Part shown: positions 23,308 through 35,641 of the stretch, one piece after another
How positions within the stretch are numbered: position 1 is the stretch's first letter
Layout of the letters: each line of letters starts with the position of its first letter
DNA from: Phragmites australis
Lineage: Eukaryota > Streptophyta > Magnoliopsida > Poales > Poaceae
Reading direction: 5' to 3'
NCBI RefSeq assembly: GCF_958298935.1
Contig: NC_084937.1
Span: 21,337,568 to 21,401,567, forward strand
Length of the DNA: 64,000 bases
Translations under genes and position numbers: made by a program
The notes under the pieces: model-generated
Told to the model about the DNA's origin: nothing
The model's input: the letters and a program-made list of their open reading frames with translations, nothing else
Databases searched by the model: none

Positions 23308-24942
23308 GTTCGCAAATAAAATTGCCACAGTCATAGATCATGACCTTGAGCCTGCATCGCTCGCTGAATGTAGAATGAGGTCAGATTGGGAAGACTGGCA
23401 GAAGGCAATAACAGCTGAACTGTTATCCCTGAACAAAAGAGAGGTTTTTGGGCCAGTATGCCGCACACCTCCCCACATTAAACCAGTCGGATATAAGTGG
23501 GTTTTTGTTCGTAAGAGGAATGAAAGGAATGAAATTGTGAGGTATAAAGCATGACTAGTGGCACAAGGTTTCACTCAACGACCAGGCATTGATTATGAAG
23601 AAACTTATTCCCCGGTGATGGGTGGCATTATCTTTAGATATTTAATCTCAATGGTAGTCAACCTGGAGTTGAAAATAAAATTGATGGATATTGTGACCGT
23701 ATATCTTTATGGGAGCCTAGATTTGATCATTTATATGAAGGTACCCGAAGGAATACCATTGCCAAATCAGGATAGAGGGAATAGACACCTTTATAGCGTA
23801 CAATTGAAGAAGTCGCTATATGGGTTAAAACAGTCAGGTATAATGTGGTACAATCGTTTGAGTGAATTTCTTGGAAAACAAGGCTACACAAATAGCACGG
23901 ATTGTCCCTGTGTATTCATAAGAAGGTCCCAGAATGGATTTTGCATAATATCAGTATATATAGATGATCTGAATATCATTGGTACAGAAAGAAGATATAG
24001 AAGAAGCAAGTTCCTACTTAAAATCTGAATTTGAAATGAAAGATTTGAGTAGAACTAAATTTTGCTTAGGCCTGCAGCTAGAGCATGTGGCAGATGGAAT
24101 CTTTGTACATCAGTCAAACTACACTCAGAAGGTGTTAGAGTGGTTTGGTTTTGAAAAATCATTTCCTGCTAAAACCCCCCATGGCCGGAAGGTCATTACA
24201 AGCAGATCAAGATCCCTATAGACCTAGAGAAGAGGGGGAGGAAGTATTGGGACCGGAATTCCCATACTTAAGTGCAATAAGTGCGCTGATGTATCTGGCT
24301 AATTGCACTAGGCCAGACATAGCGTTTGCAGTAAACCTACTTACATGATACAGTGCAGAGCCCACTAAAAGGCACTGGATGGACTTGAAGGATATTCTGC
24401 GCTACTTGTAAGGTAGCAAAGATCTAGGCCTGTTCTACAGAAAGAATCAGGATCTAAGTCTGGTTGGATACGCAGATGTTGGGTACCTGTCAGACCCGCA
24501 TACAGCGAAATCACAGACTGACTATGTTTTCTTATGTGGTGGAACTGCAATATCCTAGAAATCGTCGAAGCAAAGTCTTATATCTACTTCGACGAACCAC
24601 TTAGAAATAATAGCTTTATATGAAGTCGCACGGGAATGCGCATGGCTTAGAAGAGTGATCAATCATATCCAGCAGTTATGTGGTTTGAATACTACTAACA
24701 TCCCTACCATTATCTATAAAGATAATGCTGCATGTGTTGCACAAGTGCAGTCGGGATATGTGAAAAACAACTTAACGAAACATATCAACCCCAAGTTCTT
24801 TTATGCTCATGAATTGCATAAAATGAATGAAATAAAGGTAATGCATACCAAGTCATGTGAAAATCTTGCAGGTTTATTCACTAAATCTCTCCTTGCATCT
24901 AGTTTTGAAAGATGTGTTCGTGGCATTGGGGAGTTTTGGTGA
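23308..24942 (+). pseudogene. Copia reverse transcriptase and RNase H, with stops and frameshifts
   Basis: Recognisable reverse transcriptase pieces are GYKWVFVRKRN (near 23,490), LVAQGFTQRPG (23,558), the VYIDDLNIIG catalytic motif (near 23,955) and KSLYGLKQSG. RNase H follows with a TKHINPKFFYAHEL-type tail, ending at 24942. Damage: TGA at 23,551-23,553 where CGA (Arg) is expected, a frameshift near 23,985, another near 24,180, and further stops near 24,345, 24,410 and 24,556. No functional enzyme can be made. Several of the stops are single C-to-T changes, as expected from methylated-CpG decay. Confidence 0.88.
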
Positions 24943-24978
24943 GACATATACATTTCGCGAGAAGTGCCCAAGGGGGAG

Positions 24979-25206
24979 TGTTAGGAAACCTAGAGTTTCA
25001 CAACTGAATGTGGGTCCATCTCGATCTCTTGAAAGATTCGATTCTATTTCTTAGGGGTTTTTGGCACTATATATACGGGGCAGCACCCCTCATTGTAAAC
25101 ACAGATAAATAAAGAATAGACAGTTTTTCCCTTACGCTTGTGTCTCCTTTTGCAATTGTTCCAGAGAGATCGCTGGACTACACCCGGTAGCAGCGGTTTC
25201 TCAACA
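24979..25206 (+). repeat. 3' LTR of the copia element
   Basis: Same length and ends as the 5' LTR, directly preceded by a purine tract. It lies less than 200 bp beyond the 3' end of zinc-finger copy D. Confidence 0.92.
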
Positions 25207-25383
25207 CGAACAAGTAAATGTAGCCCTGCACACAGTTTGGATCGAAACCGCTCAACCAGTAGAACCAGCCCGCACCAAATCGTATTTGCGGTTTGGTTTG
25301 CGCAGGAAACCGGTGAACCCATCTAAAAATAAGTGTGCTTCCCCGTGGACAACGTCGTGCTGCAGCCACGACCTCCCTGCATC

Positions 25384-26051
25384 TCACTCGCAGCCCTCGA
25401 GCATCTCCCGGTGCCTCCGCCCGCCGAGGTGGGACGCCGGCATCTTCTCGCTGTTGCACTGCACGCTGCAGAAGTGCGCGCCCTTCTTGTCCGCCGTCTT
25501 CCCCTTCCCGGATTCCTTTTTCTCGAAGCCCGCCATCTCGGCATCCTTGCCGCCACATAAACTCCTGGATTTTGCGCGCAGCGCCTCCTTGTTCTCCCGG
25601 TGCCGCCTGCCCCCGAGGTGCTTCTGAAAGTCCAACTCAGAGCTGCACTTGGCCTGGCAGATGCTGCACGTCCGTCTTGACGCCGGCGGGTTCATCGCCG
25701 CGGGCCGCGGCGTGTTGTTCTTGCCGTGCGGCTTCTCTCCCAGTTGCGACCCGCCGTTCTCTACCACGATCCCGTTGCCATCTCGGCGCAAGGACTCACT
25801 GCTGTTCACCAAGTTCTTGCTCCATTCAGTTGTTGCTTTTGTTGGCTCAGGGGTTTGTTCGTTGATTGCAGAGCTGCGACGTTGGACTGGTGCCGCCGGC
25901 CGGCTAGGTGTTCGTGCAGGTTGCGCTGGCAAGTCGGTTTCACCTGGCAGAGGGCACAGCTCCATTCCCCGAGTGGCTTCTGCTTCTTGATGGGTGGCGT
26001 TGCCGCAGTCAGTTTCCTCTTCAGCCCAGAGGATGTCCTTTCAGGAGTAGG
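25384..26051 (-). pseudogene. Gene D: truncated U1-type zinc-finger copy
   Basis: This matches exon 4 of genes B and C: acceptor CAG at 26054-26052, the SGLKRKLTAATP lead-in, finger CALCQ...EHLAGRRH, finger CSICQ...KHLGGRRH and the C-terminal GGRRHREMLEGCE. A frameshift lies near 25,850 in the linker after finger 1. The last finger reads HFCSVQCNSEK, missing three residues so that the Cys pair spacing is changed. Exons 1 to 3 are absent: intron homology ends abruptly near 26,281. It is therefore a dead fragment unless transcribed from another promoter. Confidence 0.8.
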
Positions 26052-26747
26052 CTGTTTGAGAGCAAGTTTGTTAAAACTCCAGAGGAAGATCATCAGTAAG
26101 TGAGAAATAATGTTGTATCTCAAAAAGATAGACAGAACAAGAAATATACGGACTGATATGTGCTCGGAGTAAAATTTGTACTGTTTCAGTGGATAAAATA
26201 TGTGACTCTTATCAAGGTTTATACAGTGATTCGAACACAAGAAACAAAAATCTACCACTTTTAAGTTTCAGATGTACAAGGAATCCCAAGTGAGCAAATA
26301 GAAGAATGTTTTGAGGCCACTAGCGGCGGGAGAGCCGGAAATCTCGTGCTTCAGTTAGTCGCCGAGATCCGTCCATCCTTATGTGGGGGGTAAAAAATTT
26401 AATTGGTATACGGAGAATGAAAATTGGGCTATACAAAGCTTTTTCCTTGTATACGGTTCCACTGGACCAAGAGTTCAAACTTGTTCGAACACAGGAGGAG
26501 GGAAGAACAGAGCGTATTGTTTGAGAGTTGTTCTCAGCGAGGATGGAGAGGAGCAATGGCGCGACGATGGAGAGGAGCAATGGCGATTTGATGGATGGTG
26601 CTCCTTGCAGCACTCCCCTCTCTCTTGGAGCGGAAATCGACCGTCCCTGGAGATGGCGGTGCCCATGACCATCAAAACGTCGGTGTTCTTCATTGGTCCA
26701 GCAACCAATCCTCCGATGTCGAGCCTCAGTGACAACCGATTCAGGTA
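26052..26747. other. Intron remnant and breakpoint
   Basis: 26,060-26,281 resembles the intron before exon 4 of gene C, including TTTAAGTTTCAGATGTACAAG. Beyond 26,281 the similarity stops. 26,300-26,747 shows nothing certain. Confidence 0.5.
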
Positions 26748-29700
26748 ATGATTTCTTGCCCGATCTCCCTCGTTTTGTGCTCGATACACCGTCTCTTGCT
26801 TGCCTTGATGCTACTCCATTATTCCATTCCATTGATGGACGACGTTCTCTGCAGGCACTTCAATGTCAAGCCTCAGTGCGGTAATCGATTGTTGCTGCAC
26901 ATGGTGGTGCCCATGGACTATCAGAGTGCCGTAGTTCTTCCACAATCTAGCAACGAAGAGCCATCAACCCCAGCTACAACCATAGAGGAAGACGATGGCG
27001 TCGATGAACTAAAGTAGGGGCCATCTCTCCTGGAACTAAACCAAAGCCCACCACATGAATAATCTCAACTAGTAGGCTGGAACAAGAGGTATGCCCAATC
27101 GCATAAATTTGGGTTGTTTGCATAACTGTGAGTGTGATGAACCATCTGCTTATGAATTAGTCTAGTACTGACAGGATGAGTAGATCACCCTTCTACAAAA
27201 CGATGCCCTGAATTATCTACAAAGTAAACATTGATTCATTAGAATATTCAATTTCTTTTCAAGGCATGGTTTTAGACAAGATGATATTCCAAAATTCTTC
27301 TTTATTTATAAGGCCTAAAGTGGTTGCAATCCTTAATGAACATGAGGTAGAGTATGTATTAGATGTGAATGTGGAATAGCCGAGCATCTAGTATGTTGTG
27401 CCCTTTCACTATAAGAGTATGTCTTACTTGTATCAAATTAAAAGTTTTCATGGAGCTTATGCCCTCCTACCAAAATGTGACCCAGGAGTTCATCTACTAC
27501 TGAATGTGCCAATCTTGATTATTCCTCTAGTTTGTCAGGCCATTGTTCTCAAGATTGTCAAGTTGATTCTTTTAGTGGTGTAGAGGACCAAGAAATGGTA
27601 GTAAATGGACATCAAGGCGCTGCTCGGGGACAGAGCAATGTAGGTTGGAAACAGAGGTAATCCTCTGTGCCTGATATCAATATAGCACCCAAATAATAAA
27701 TAATCACATGTAGTTTCAAATTCACTTAAGCTAGTATTGATAATATTTGTCTGCTCCACAATTTTATTCCACTTCCATTCCTTTGTGCTGAAGATAATGT
27801 GTTGTTTTCAATAGTGGGTCATTGACTGATGAGGATGCAGAGACAACTGAGCATCCCATTGCTCTTGAGAAAGTGCTGAAAAATTGTGCTATGCATAAGG
27901 GAGGTCTAGTTGTCAAGCCTAGTGTTGGAACGAATTTTGACTCTCACTAAAGCTTTCGATTTCTACAACTGTATTCATGGGAATTGTCTTTGGTATCCGA
28001 TACAGTTGCAGTAGATGCAACGCCAAAAGAACCAAAACACAACAAGATATCATATGTTCATGTGTTGTAAGTAACTACCATTTTTACATCAATTTTAGCA
28101 ATATGTGAAATCTTTACTTAGTTGTTTCCAAATATCTCTTCATAGGATAAACCGAATAGCTCGAATTCTAGATCAATGTGTTGTGGCTGCCCAGCCATCA
28201 TGCGTGTTGCACGGTCAAAAACAAGGGGTTGGTACATTAAGGAACATGTAGTGGAACACAATCATCCATTGTCAGACACACGTGCACAAAAACTCAACTG
28301 GAAATCACATCGACACATTGACAACTACACCAAGCAATTGATTAAGTATATGAGAAGCTACAATGTCAATATGAGCAAAGTGTTTTGTGTTATTTCAAGC
28401 TTCTTTGGAGCAATGGGCAATGCGCACCTTTCACCAAGAGGGTTGTCCATAGCCTTTGCTCAAAATTTGCAAAAGATAATGCTGATGATGATGTGAGGAA
28501 GACTCTAGCTGTTTTCAGCAGGTTGAAGGATCAAGATCCTAACTTTACATACAATATGGAAGTGGACGACAGGTACCGCATCAAGACTTCGATTTGGACC
28601 AATGGAAGGAGTAGGATGCAGTATGCATGGTTCGGTGATGTTATAACTTTTGATACACCTTACAAAACAAATTTATATGACATGCCATTTGGTATTTTTA
28701 TTGGTGTAAATAATCATTATCAAAGCATCATGCTTGGTGGCGTACTCATGTGCAATGAGACCATCAAGAGCTTCAAGTGGGTATTTAGTGAATTTGTACG
28801 ACTAATGGGCAACAAGTATCCATAAAATATTCTAACTGGTAAGCTGTCATTTGACATAGTTCTTCATATTAGTAATCTATTTATTTAGAGTGTCTAATGG
28901 TTTTGTTGATATCATTTATTAGATCATAGCGGAGCTATGGAGGTAGCCATAAATGAAGTGCTGCCAAACACGACACATATATGGTGCAAGTGGCACATCC
29001 TATGGAAAGCAAAAGAGCGACTTGAGAATATTTATTCAAAAAGGAGTGGGTTCAAACAAGATTTCCACAAGCTTATAAACAGCATGCTAACTGCCAAGGA
29101 ATTCGAGGATGGATGGACAGAGCTATTGGACAAATACAAACTCCACAAAAATCCTTTCTTGAAGCAAAATTTTCAAACAAGGGAGTGATGGGTGAAACCT
29201 TTCTTTAAGGGAAAATTATGTGCCAAGCAAACCAGCACGCAACGTAGTGAGAGTGCCAACAACATGATGAAGCGATATGTTGGGCCATCTTGCTCGATGC
29301 ATAATTTTGTGGGGATGTACCAATAGCTCCAATTTGGCTGTGAAGCAGGCGAGACTTACAAAGAACAACCTTCGAAGCTGGTATGGTTAGCTTCACAGAG
29401 AAAATCGTTTCTAATGACTGTGTCTTTGAAATCTGCTATGGTTCTTTGCTCTGATTTTGTCGTTTACAATGCAGACTAGGAAACCAATTGTGCAGAACCT
29501 TCCAATCAAGTGGCACGCCGCACAGATATACACTCAAAAAATGTATGAAAAGTTGTGCGAGCTTATTTTTGAATCTGTTCACTTTGTTGTAGTTGAATTT
29601 GTCTCCAATGTCAAATACATTGTAAAACACGTGAGAGGTGACAAACGGGAGAAATAGAAAAAAGTTGAGTTTGAAATAGATATCATTGATAATGGCGAGG

Positions 29701-30300
29701 AATACATATATGAGTGTGGGCTTGCAGAGCACATGGGTATGATATGCTAGCATATTATAGAAGTAAGTATATGTTTGTTCATGGGTTCACCTTACTGTCT
29801 TCATATTCATCATGTAATGAATTGTTATTACTTTTTATGTGTAGGTTATGATACAATTGGGGGTATAAAGGATTCTAAATAAGCATATTGTAAAGAGGTG
29901 GACCTTGAATGCAAGGGACATCCTACCTCCACATCTAAAGCATTATCAGAAGGACAAAGGTGCATTGCAATGTCAAACTTTTAGGCATTCCTCTTTGTAC
30001 CAAGCTGCATTAGAGGTTGTGGACTTATGTGATTCCAACATACAGGCCCACGAAATAGCTATGAAGTATCTCCTACAAGCAAAGGCTAAGTTCAAGGAAG
30101 TATCACTTGTGAAAGATGGTCTCAGTCTTGTTGACCAGTTAGCTAGCGAGAACTCTCCTGCTACTGTGTCCATCGAGACCATGGAAGGAAACCATACTGA
30201 ATGCACTACACATTGCATCAAAGCTCTTGAGAAGCTTCAAAAACGAGGTAGGACAACAAGCACACGTGACAAGCCACCTTATGAGCAACGCACGAAGTGA
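26748..30300 (+). pseudogene. FAR1/FHY3-like (FRS, MULE-transposase-derived) pseudogene
   Basis: FAR1-family features appear in order: an N-terminal DNA-binding region (AFDFYN near 27,955, NAKRTKTQQDI near 28,020, VVEHNHPL at about 28,248), the bridge SKVFCVISSFFG (28,375), the MULE transposase-like core (SRMQYAWFGDVITFDT, NLYDMPFGIFIGVNNHYQS, GAMEVAINEVLPNTTHIWCKWH), and the SWIM-like tail CECGLAEHMG-type at about 29,710, then WTLNARDILPPHLKHY to the end at 30300. Lesions: stop at 27,947, a frameshift near 28,420, TAA at 28,823 where Gln is expected, and stops near 29,186, 29,325 and 29,655. 26,748-27,017 may be an N-terminal exon. Intact members are nuclear light-signalling regulators; this one is dead. 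It could also be a MULE transposase; no terminal repeats were found. Confidence 0.8.
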
Positions 30301-31519
30301 AGCAGCATATATATAGTGAACCAAACCATAGCGGAACAAAATACTAAAAGTGACATTGTTCATCAACAAAGAGAGGTAACCTGCAGCAGGTGCAGGCTGA
30401 ATGGCCACAACTAAAGTTCATGTTCAGCGCCACCACCTAAAGAGTATCCTTTACCTGCCCAATATCAAATTTGGGTTCATGGCACATCGAACAGTATACC
30501 TAGTTCCAATCAATAAGCTGCTCGTTTGTTCTAAGATTTAAATTAGGGTCATTTTGTTGTAAGATATGCCCTGAGTCAAGGATGGTAGTCCAACCTAGCC
30601 CTAGTGGAAAGCATTTTTTTTATCCCTATCATCTGTTTCTAAGTCTCAGGTTAACCAGGGTGAGATGTAAATACTACTGAACATGTTGCAAGAGACACTT
30701 TTGTTGTATGATAAATATGTACCACATAGATGTGGCGTATGTAGTTTTTGTACCCAATTGTGGTTGTAGACAAATTTTGGGATCTATTGTACACACGTAG
30801 CTAGCACAGTTGGTTTTGATGTATATGAAATGTCTACAGACTTGTGTATGATGAATCTATTGCTTATTTTGATCAGACAATGCTAGGTAAATGTGCAAGC
30901 ACTTGTGGAATGCTGCAACATCATGATTCATGCTTATTTACCTAGTGAATACCAAAATTTTGTATTCAAATACATATCACTTCCCCTTTGGCTCTTTTTT
31001 CACTCTCTTGGAGCATAGTGCTCTTGCCACTTGTTGCCATTCCTATGGTCTATCACAACAAAAGGCAACGGAAAGGATTAGTTCTACCAATGGAATGCCT
31101 AACTTGCACATCACAAAATCTTAGTACATACAAACTGAAGCATGACATGCACTCCCGAAGCTCAAAAAGCTCATGCATGCCAAAACTCTTCAAATGAGCT
31201 AAGTAGTTCTACAGACTTCCAAAAACACAACGAGTGAAAAGAATCTAACTCATTTTGAATGTAAGAACGTTCAGGATTAGTGGTCACCATGCACTACCTT
31301 GGCTTCTAGCTCTAAGCCATTTTTTAATCCCAATATATATAGGATGGCACATAATCCTGAGCCAAACTCTCTATTCAGTCATCCCCTACCTCTCACCAAC
31401 AGACTCCAACGAGTTTCAAGACAACCAATCAAGTGTTCTGTCCACTGGTGAGCATGACCCTGATGCTTCAAAGCTTAGAGGCGTCCAGATTCCTATGTTG
31501 CTTGTAGCGAAAATAGCTC
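30301..31519. other. Unassigned intergenic sequence
   Basis: AT-rich sequence after the FAR1-like pseudogene. No gene, repeat boundary or RNA gene is recognised. Confidence 0.5.
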
Positions 31520-32911
31520 TATTAGGTCATATTTGTGATTTTAGTGATTAAAGACAACATAGTCATTGTGACTAACATGTTTGTTAAGAATATATGTTAG
31601 TAGGTCTCATGGATGCAATACATCAAGAAGCCACTGTAGCCGGGACAAAGTTTGATTGAATTAAAAAAAGTCCCAGAGAAATTATTCTCACCGGAAGGTA
31701 CGGCGATCAGAAGAGATGTACATCGGATTATTTAATAGAAGCTTGGTATTTTCGGAGGAAATGGATTATAAGGCACCAGATGATCTTGTGATGAGATGGA
31801 TAGCACACCGGAGGCTTCACCGGAGCATTTAACAGAGTGTGTGGAAAATCCAAAAAAGAAGAAGTTCTACACACCGTAAGGTCCGGTGATGAAGACAGTG
31901 CACACCGGAGTATTTTGTGCAGAAAAGAAGTTTGGCACAGTCTGGCTCAGGATAACTCACCAGATAGTCCGGTGATGAAGAGGATGTATACACCGAACAA
32001 TACGGTGTTCAGAAGAACTCTGAGTGGAGTTCCAACAGCTAGTTTTCTCAGTTGTATACACCAGATGGTCTAGTGCTTGTACCTCTGTTAACGCCGGATC
32101 ATCTAGTGTTCGCAGAATATTTGAGCCGTTGGGATAACGGCTAGTTCGCGGGGTTGAGGCTATAAATACCCCTCCCCTCATTCATTTGGAGTAGCTAGAG
32201 TCCAAAGAAACCCTTTTACACCTAAGAAGACATCTAAGAGCATAAAATGTTCATCCAAGGCGATTAACCACACCATTAGTAAGTGATTAGTATTTATAGG
32301 CCTAGAGAGAAGAGTTGCTAAGTGCTGCAACCTAGAGTGTGGATCAAGGAGTGATCCAAAAGTGTACCGAGAGGTACGCCGACTCCTTGGAGTCTTTGTG
32401 ACTCGTCGGTATTTTGTTGACCCTCTGACTTGGTGTGGAGCGGCGATAAGAGGATTATGCGGGGACGTGGAGGCCCTTGTTTTCGTGACTAAAGCTCCGA
32501 AGTGAAGACGGCGTACAAATGTCCGGAAGAGAGGTTAGTGGTGAGACCTCGCAATGGTAGCTTATCGTGCTTGAAGCCTTGTCTTGGTGACTTGGTATCT
32601 CAAGAGCCGTGACCGGAAGAGATTTGACGACTGGGAGCATATCCTTTGTGGAGCTCCAACGTGTACTAGGGGTGGCTTGTGTGCCACCGATACCACGAGA
32701 TAAAAATCCCTCGTACCGAGTTTGTCTCTCTACCTCATTTACGTTTCTGTATTTACATACTTGTAATTTACCTTACAATCCTTATAAACGATAGAAGTAG
32801 ACACACTAGATAAGCCTAGACTATATTTAGATAGAAATTAAGATAAACTTATCTTCTAAAAATTTTAAAATCAATATTTTTAAATATCCTAAATCACCCA
32901 CTCATCCCCAA
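31520..32911 (+). repeat. LTR-like repeat, copy 1, rich in CACCGGA/TCCGGTG palindromes
   Basis: The start (ATTTGTGATTTTAGTGATTA, ACATGTTTGTTAAGAATATA) and the end (GATAGAAGTAGACACACTAG, then AAATCACCCACTCATCC) match copy 3 at 44,565-46,150. Inside are many imperfect palindromes such as CACCGGA...TCCGGTG. A TATA box (GGCTATAAATACCCC) lies at about 32,158-32,170. The layout and the end sequence resemble copia LTRs of the SIRE/Opie group, but no target duplication or internal region was found. Confidence 0.6.
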
Positions 32912-34136
32912 TTTCCTTCGTCGCTGCTCCCGGACGAAGGATTCTCCTTCGTGGTTCCCAATGTGCAAATGAGCAGGACTTCATCGAGGTTGACAGCAGA
33001 TGTTCCAAGAGACTGAAGGCCGAATGGTCCTTTGCTACCACTTAATATTTTGTCAGTCTACTAGTAGCCGATAAGGTTAAGAATAGCAGGATAGTCTTAG
33101 CACTGACACCTTTTATCTAATCCCTTCTAAATTATGTATGAAACTAATATTATAATGAACTAGTATGCAATGCATCCTCGTGTTGCTTCAATAAAGCGAG
33201 ACTCACATGCACCCAATCTTTGTTAATGCCACCCTGAAGCTCATGTTGATTTCAGACACCTGGCTTGGGTGTTTTCCTCGCATATACTCGAAGAATCCAC
33301 TAGCGTCAGGTACTTCATGATGTTTATGTCTGGTACTAACACCTGCACATTAACACCACAAGGTGTCGAAGGCGGCGACCCTATAGTACTAGTACACATT
33401 GCATGTGCCGACGCTGTAGACGCGGCAAACTACTTGTTTTCCCTAGGTCACCATGCCCACGTTGCATTACGCTTCCGCCTCTAGACATAGCTCGTTCCTT
33501 CAGGTGCCTCATGTAGCACACACTTCAGCAGGCCTAGGCTACACTAATGAAAATTTTCAGTTAGTACACATGCAATTTCATTATGCTGGCTACCATATAA
33601 TACGTACCAGGACAATAGTGTACAATTCCTCATTAACTCCTCCAGACATGCACATCTATATCATTCGCTTTATCCTCTCGATGTCATACTCTTTCACTCT
33701 TGGTAGAACATTGTGCTTTAGGTTGTAACATCCCAGGTCCATATATCTAGGAAAAAAAATCTACAGGCGAGTGTAAAAAGACTTTACATGTATAATTATA
33801 TCTGAATCAAACCAATGATGCACATCAACTACAATAGCCTACATAATCACCACCAGATATTACTATATATTTCATTACCTGATATTTAGTCAAATTCATT
33901 TTAAACTATCCTGCTCAAACATACCTCGAGAAATAGGTGGCATCCAGCAAGGTTTACTGTACCTTTGCCATGGGTATCAGACTGTACTTTCAATGCAGCA
34001 CCAAGTATGGTCCTAATCACACCCGCACACCAATTGTATTACATGATAGGTCTGTGCATCTCAAAGCATCCCAATAATCTATGGATGCGTAGTTATGCTT
34101 AGCCAATGGTGTTGTAGCATCTAGACCTCTAGGTAA
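32912..34136. other. Unassigned intergenic sequence
   Basis: Short open frames near 33,270-33,730 have no recognisable family. Nothing else can be supported. Confidence 0.45.
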
Positions 34137-35350
34137 GTGATAAGTATTTTGGTGATTAATGATAACTGTATTATTATGTGTAACAAACTTGTTTTTAAGG
34201 GTATCAAAAAATTTAGTTCACAATGATGATTGAGTATTCTTGGTCCCTAAAACGATTATATGGACGATCAAAGGAGATGTGCATCAAGATTAAGGAACTT
34301 CTAGTTTTAAGTGTCATAAAGGAGAGAAATGACACTTAGAGTGGTATAGGTCTTCTTTCTTAGTTTTTTGACCGTACCATAAAGAGGAGCTAAGAGTAGT
34401 AGTTTGATCTAGTTGAGTCTAGACTTAGTTTGATGCACACTTGTGAAATTCTAACACTATGTAGCTCATAGAAACCTATGATTGAGATGTCGTGAAGGTA
34501 GAGCTTAAGAAAAGATTGAATTGGACGAGCTCGGTGAAGTTAGCCTCACCGGATAGTCCGATGATGTGACTCGTGTTCTCATCGGAGCATTTTTCTTGGT
34601 TCAAATAGAAATCACATGTGCTGACCGGATGGTCCAGTGATTAACATGCAGGCATCACCAAAACCTTTTTTTGGTGACACGTGTCCTGAAATTTTTGAAG
34701 TGCTACACTGTATGGTCCAGTGTCACCCCCGTGAGAGCACCATAGCTTTTTCTGTAGAAGAAATTTTTTCCCTGCACCAGATGGTCCGGTGTCACCCCCG
34801 TGAGAGCACCAGAGCTTTTTTAGTAGAAGGAATTTTTTTCTCAGGAAAAATGAAGTTAAAACCCACCGGAGTATCCGGTGATGAAAAGATGGAAGCACTA
34901 GAGCTTTTCTTGCACATCAAAAATTTTAGTTCTAGAGGAAACTACACTCACCAGATGGTCCAGTGAAGGAAAAGATGAATCACCGGACTAATTTTTACAG
35001 AGAGATTGCTTCAGACAGTTTAAAGTTGCTCAGTTCACTGGATGATCCAGTGATGGATAAAATGAGCACTGGAGCAATTATTGCAGAGAATGGTGCAACT
35101 GTTTGAAGATTGGAGGTCAACTGACCAGATGGTCTAGTGCTAAAGGTATGATCACCGGATGCATACACCAGACTATCCTCAACAGTAATGGCTAGTGACA
35201 GCTGGCACAGTGTGTTTTTGATAGTTGTGCTCACCAGATTGTCTAGTGATTGTGAGGAGATACTCACCGGATCATCCGGTGTTAACACAAAAAGTGGGTT
35301 GTAAAGCAATAGCTAAATTTGGATCTTTAGCCTATAAATACTCCCCACTT
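34137..35350 (+). repeat. LTR-like repeat, copy 2, cut just after its TATA box
   Basis: The start (TTTTGGTGATTAATGATAAC) matches copies 1 and 3, and the CACCGGA...TCCGGTG palindromes continue from about 34,545 to 35,283. The TATA box CCTATAAATACTCC is at 35,331-35,344. About ten bases later the sequence changes to BAHD-derived DNA. The R/U5 part of the LTR is missing. Confidence 0.55.
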
Positions 35351-35376
35351 GGTTTCAGTTGTTTCTCCGTGCACCC

Positions 35377-35641
35377 ATCAAGACCCGTGCCGAGGCGGCC
35401 GACGAAGGGGTAGAACGGGACCAGCATGCTGGCCAACGCCACCCACAGAACGTTGGCCGAGAAGAAGCCCGAGCCCAGCTATCGGCTGTCGCCGTTGTTG
35501 GGGCGGCGGAAGAAGTAGACAGTCGGGGTGTAGCTGTTCCTCGCGGTGAGGTCGAGGTTGGACAGCCACAGCGCGTGCGCGGCGTGGGCTCGCCGGCGTG
35601 ACCAGCTTGGTCTTGACGACCGGTGGCCATTGAATCTCCAT
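35377..35641 (-). pseudogene. Truncated BAHD acyltransferase fragment
   Basis: The minus strand begins MEIQWPPVVKTKLVTPASP at 35641. After a small deletion near 35,580 the frame of ALWLSNLDL (identical to the intact gene) is lost. A stop follows near 35,480, and the similarity ends after LVPFYP and GRLGTG-like text near 35,380. A TATA box for this copy (CCTATAAATCC on the minus strand, near 35,735) survives, so its promoter may have been copied too. It corresponds to roughly the first 85 codons of the intact gene at 41,483-48,587 but is a different paralogue. Confidence 0.8.

Larger units (their letters stand above)
16763..25206 (+). mobile_element. Ty1/copia LTR retrotransposon, complete outline but decayed
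   Basis: Two 228-bp LTRs (16763-16990 and 24979-25206), each TGTTAGGAAACC...TCTCAACA, flank an internal region with gag, protease/integrase and reverse transcriptase/RNase H in the copia order. A purine tract AAGGGGGAG (24970-24978) directly precedes the 3' LTR. Flanking pentamers are TGAAC (16758-16762) and CGAAC (25207-25211), an old target duplication with one C/T change. By eye the LTRs differ at about 15 of 228 positions. Removing the nested solo LTR gives about 6.9 kb. The element sits between zinc-finger copies C and D. The lineage may be Ivana/Oryco, a tentative call from the RNase H tail. Confidence 0.92.

Noticed and set aside
31520..35350. CRISPR-like array suggested by regularly spaced CACCGGA repeats
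   Set aside because: Units are irregular palindromes in a plant LTR-like context with no constant repeat and spacer lengths, and CRISPR arrays do not occur in plant nuclear DNA.
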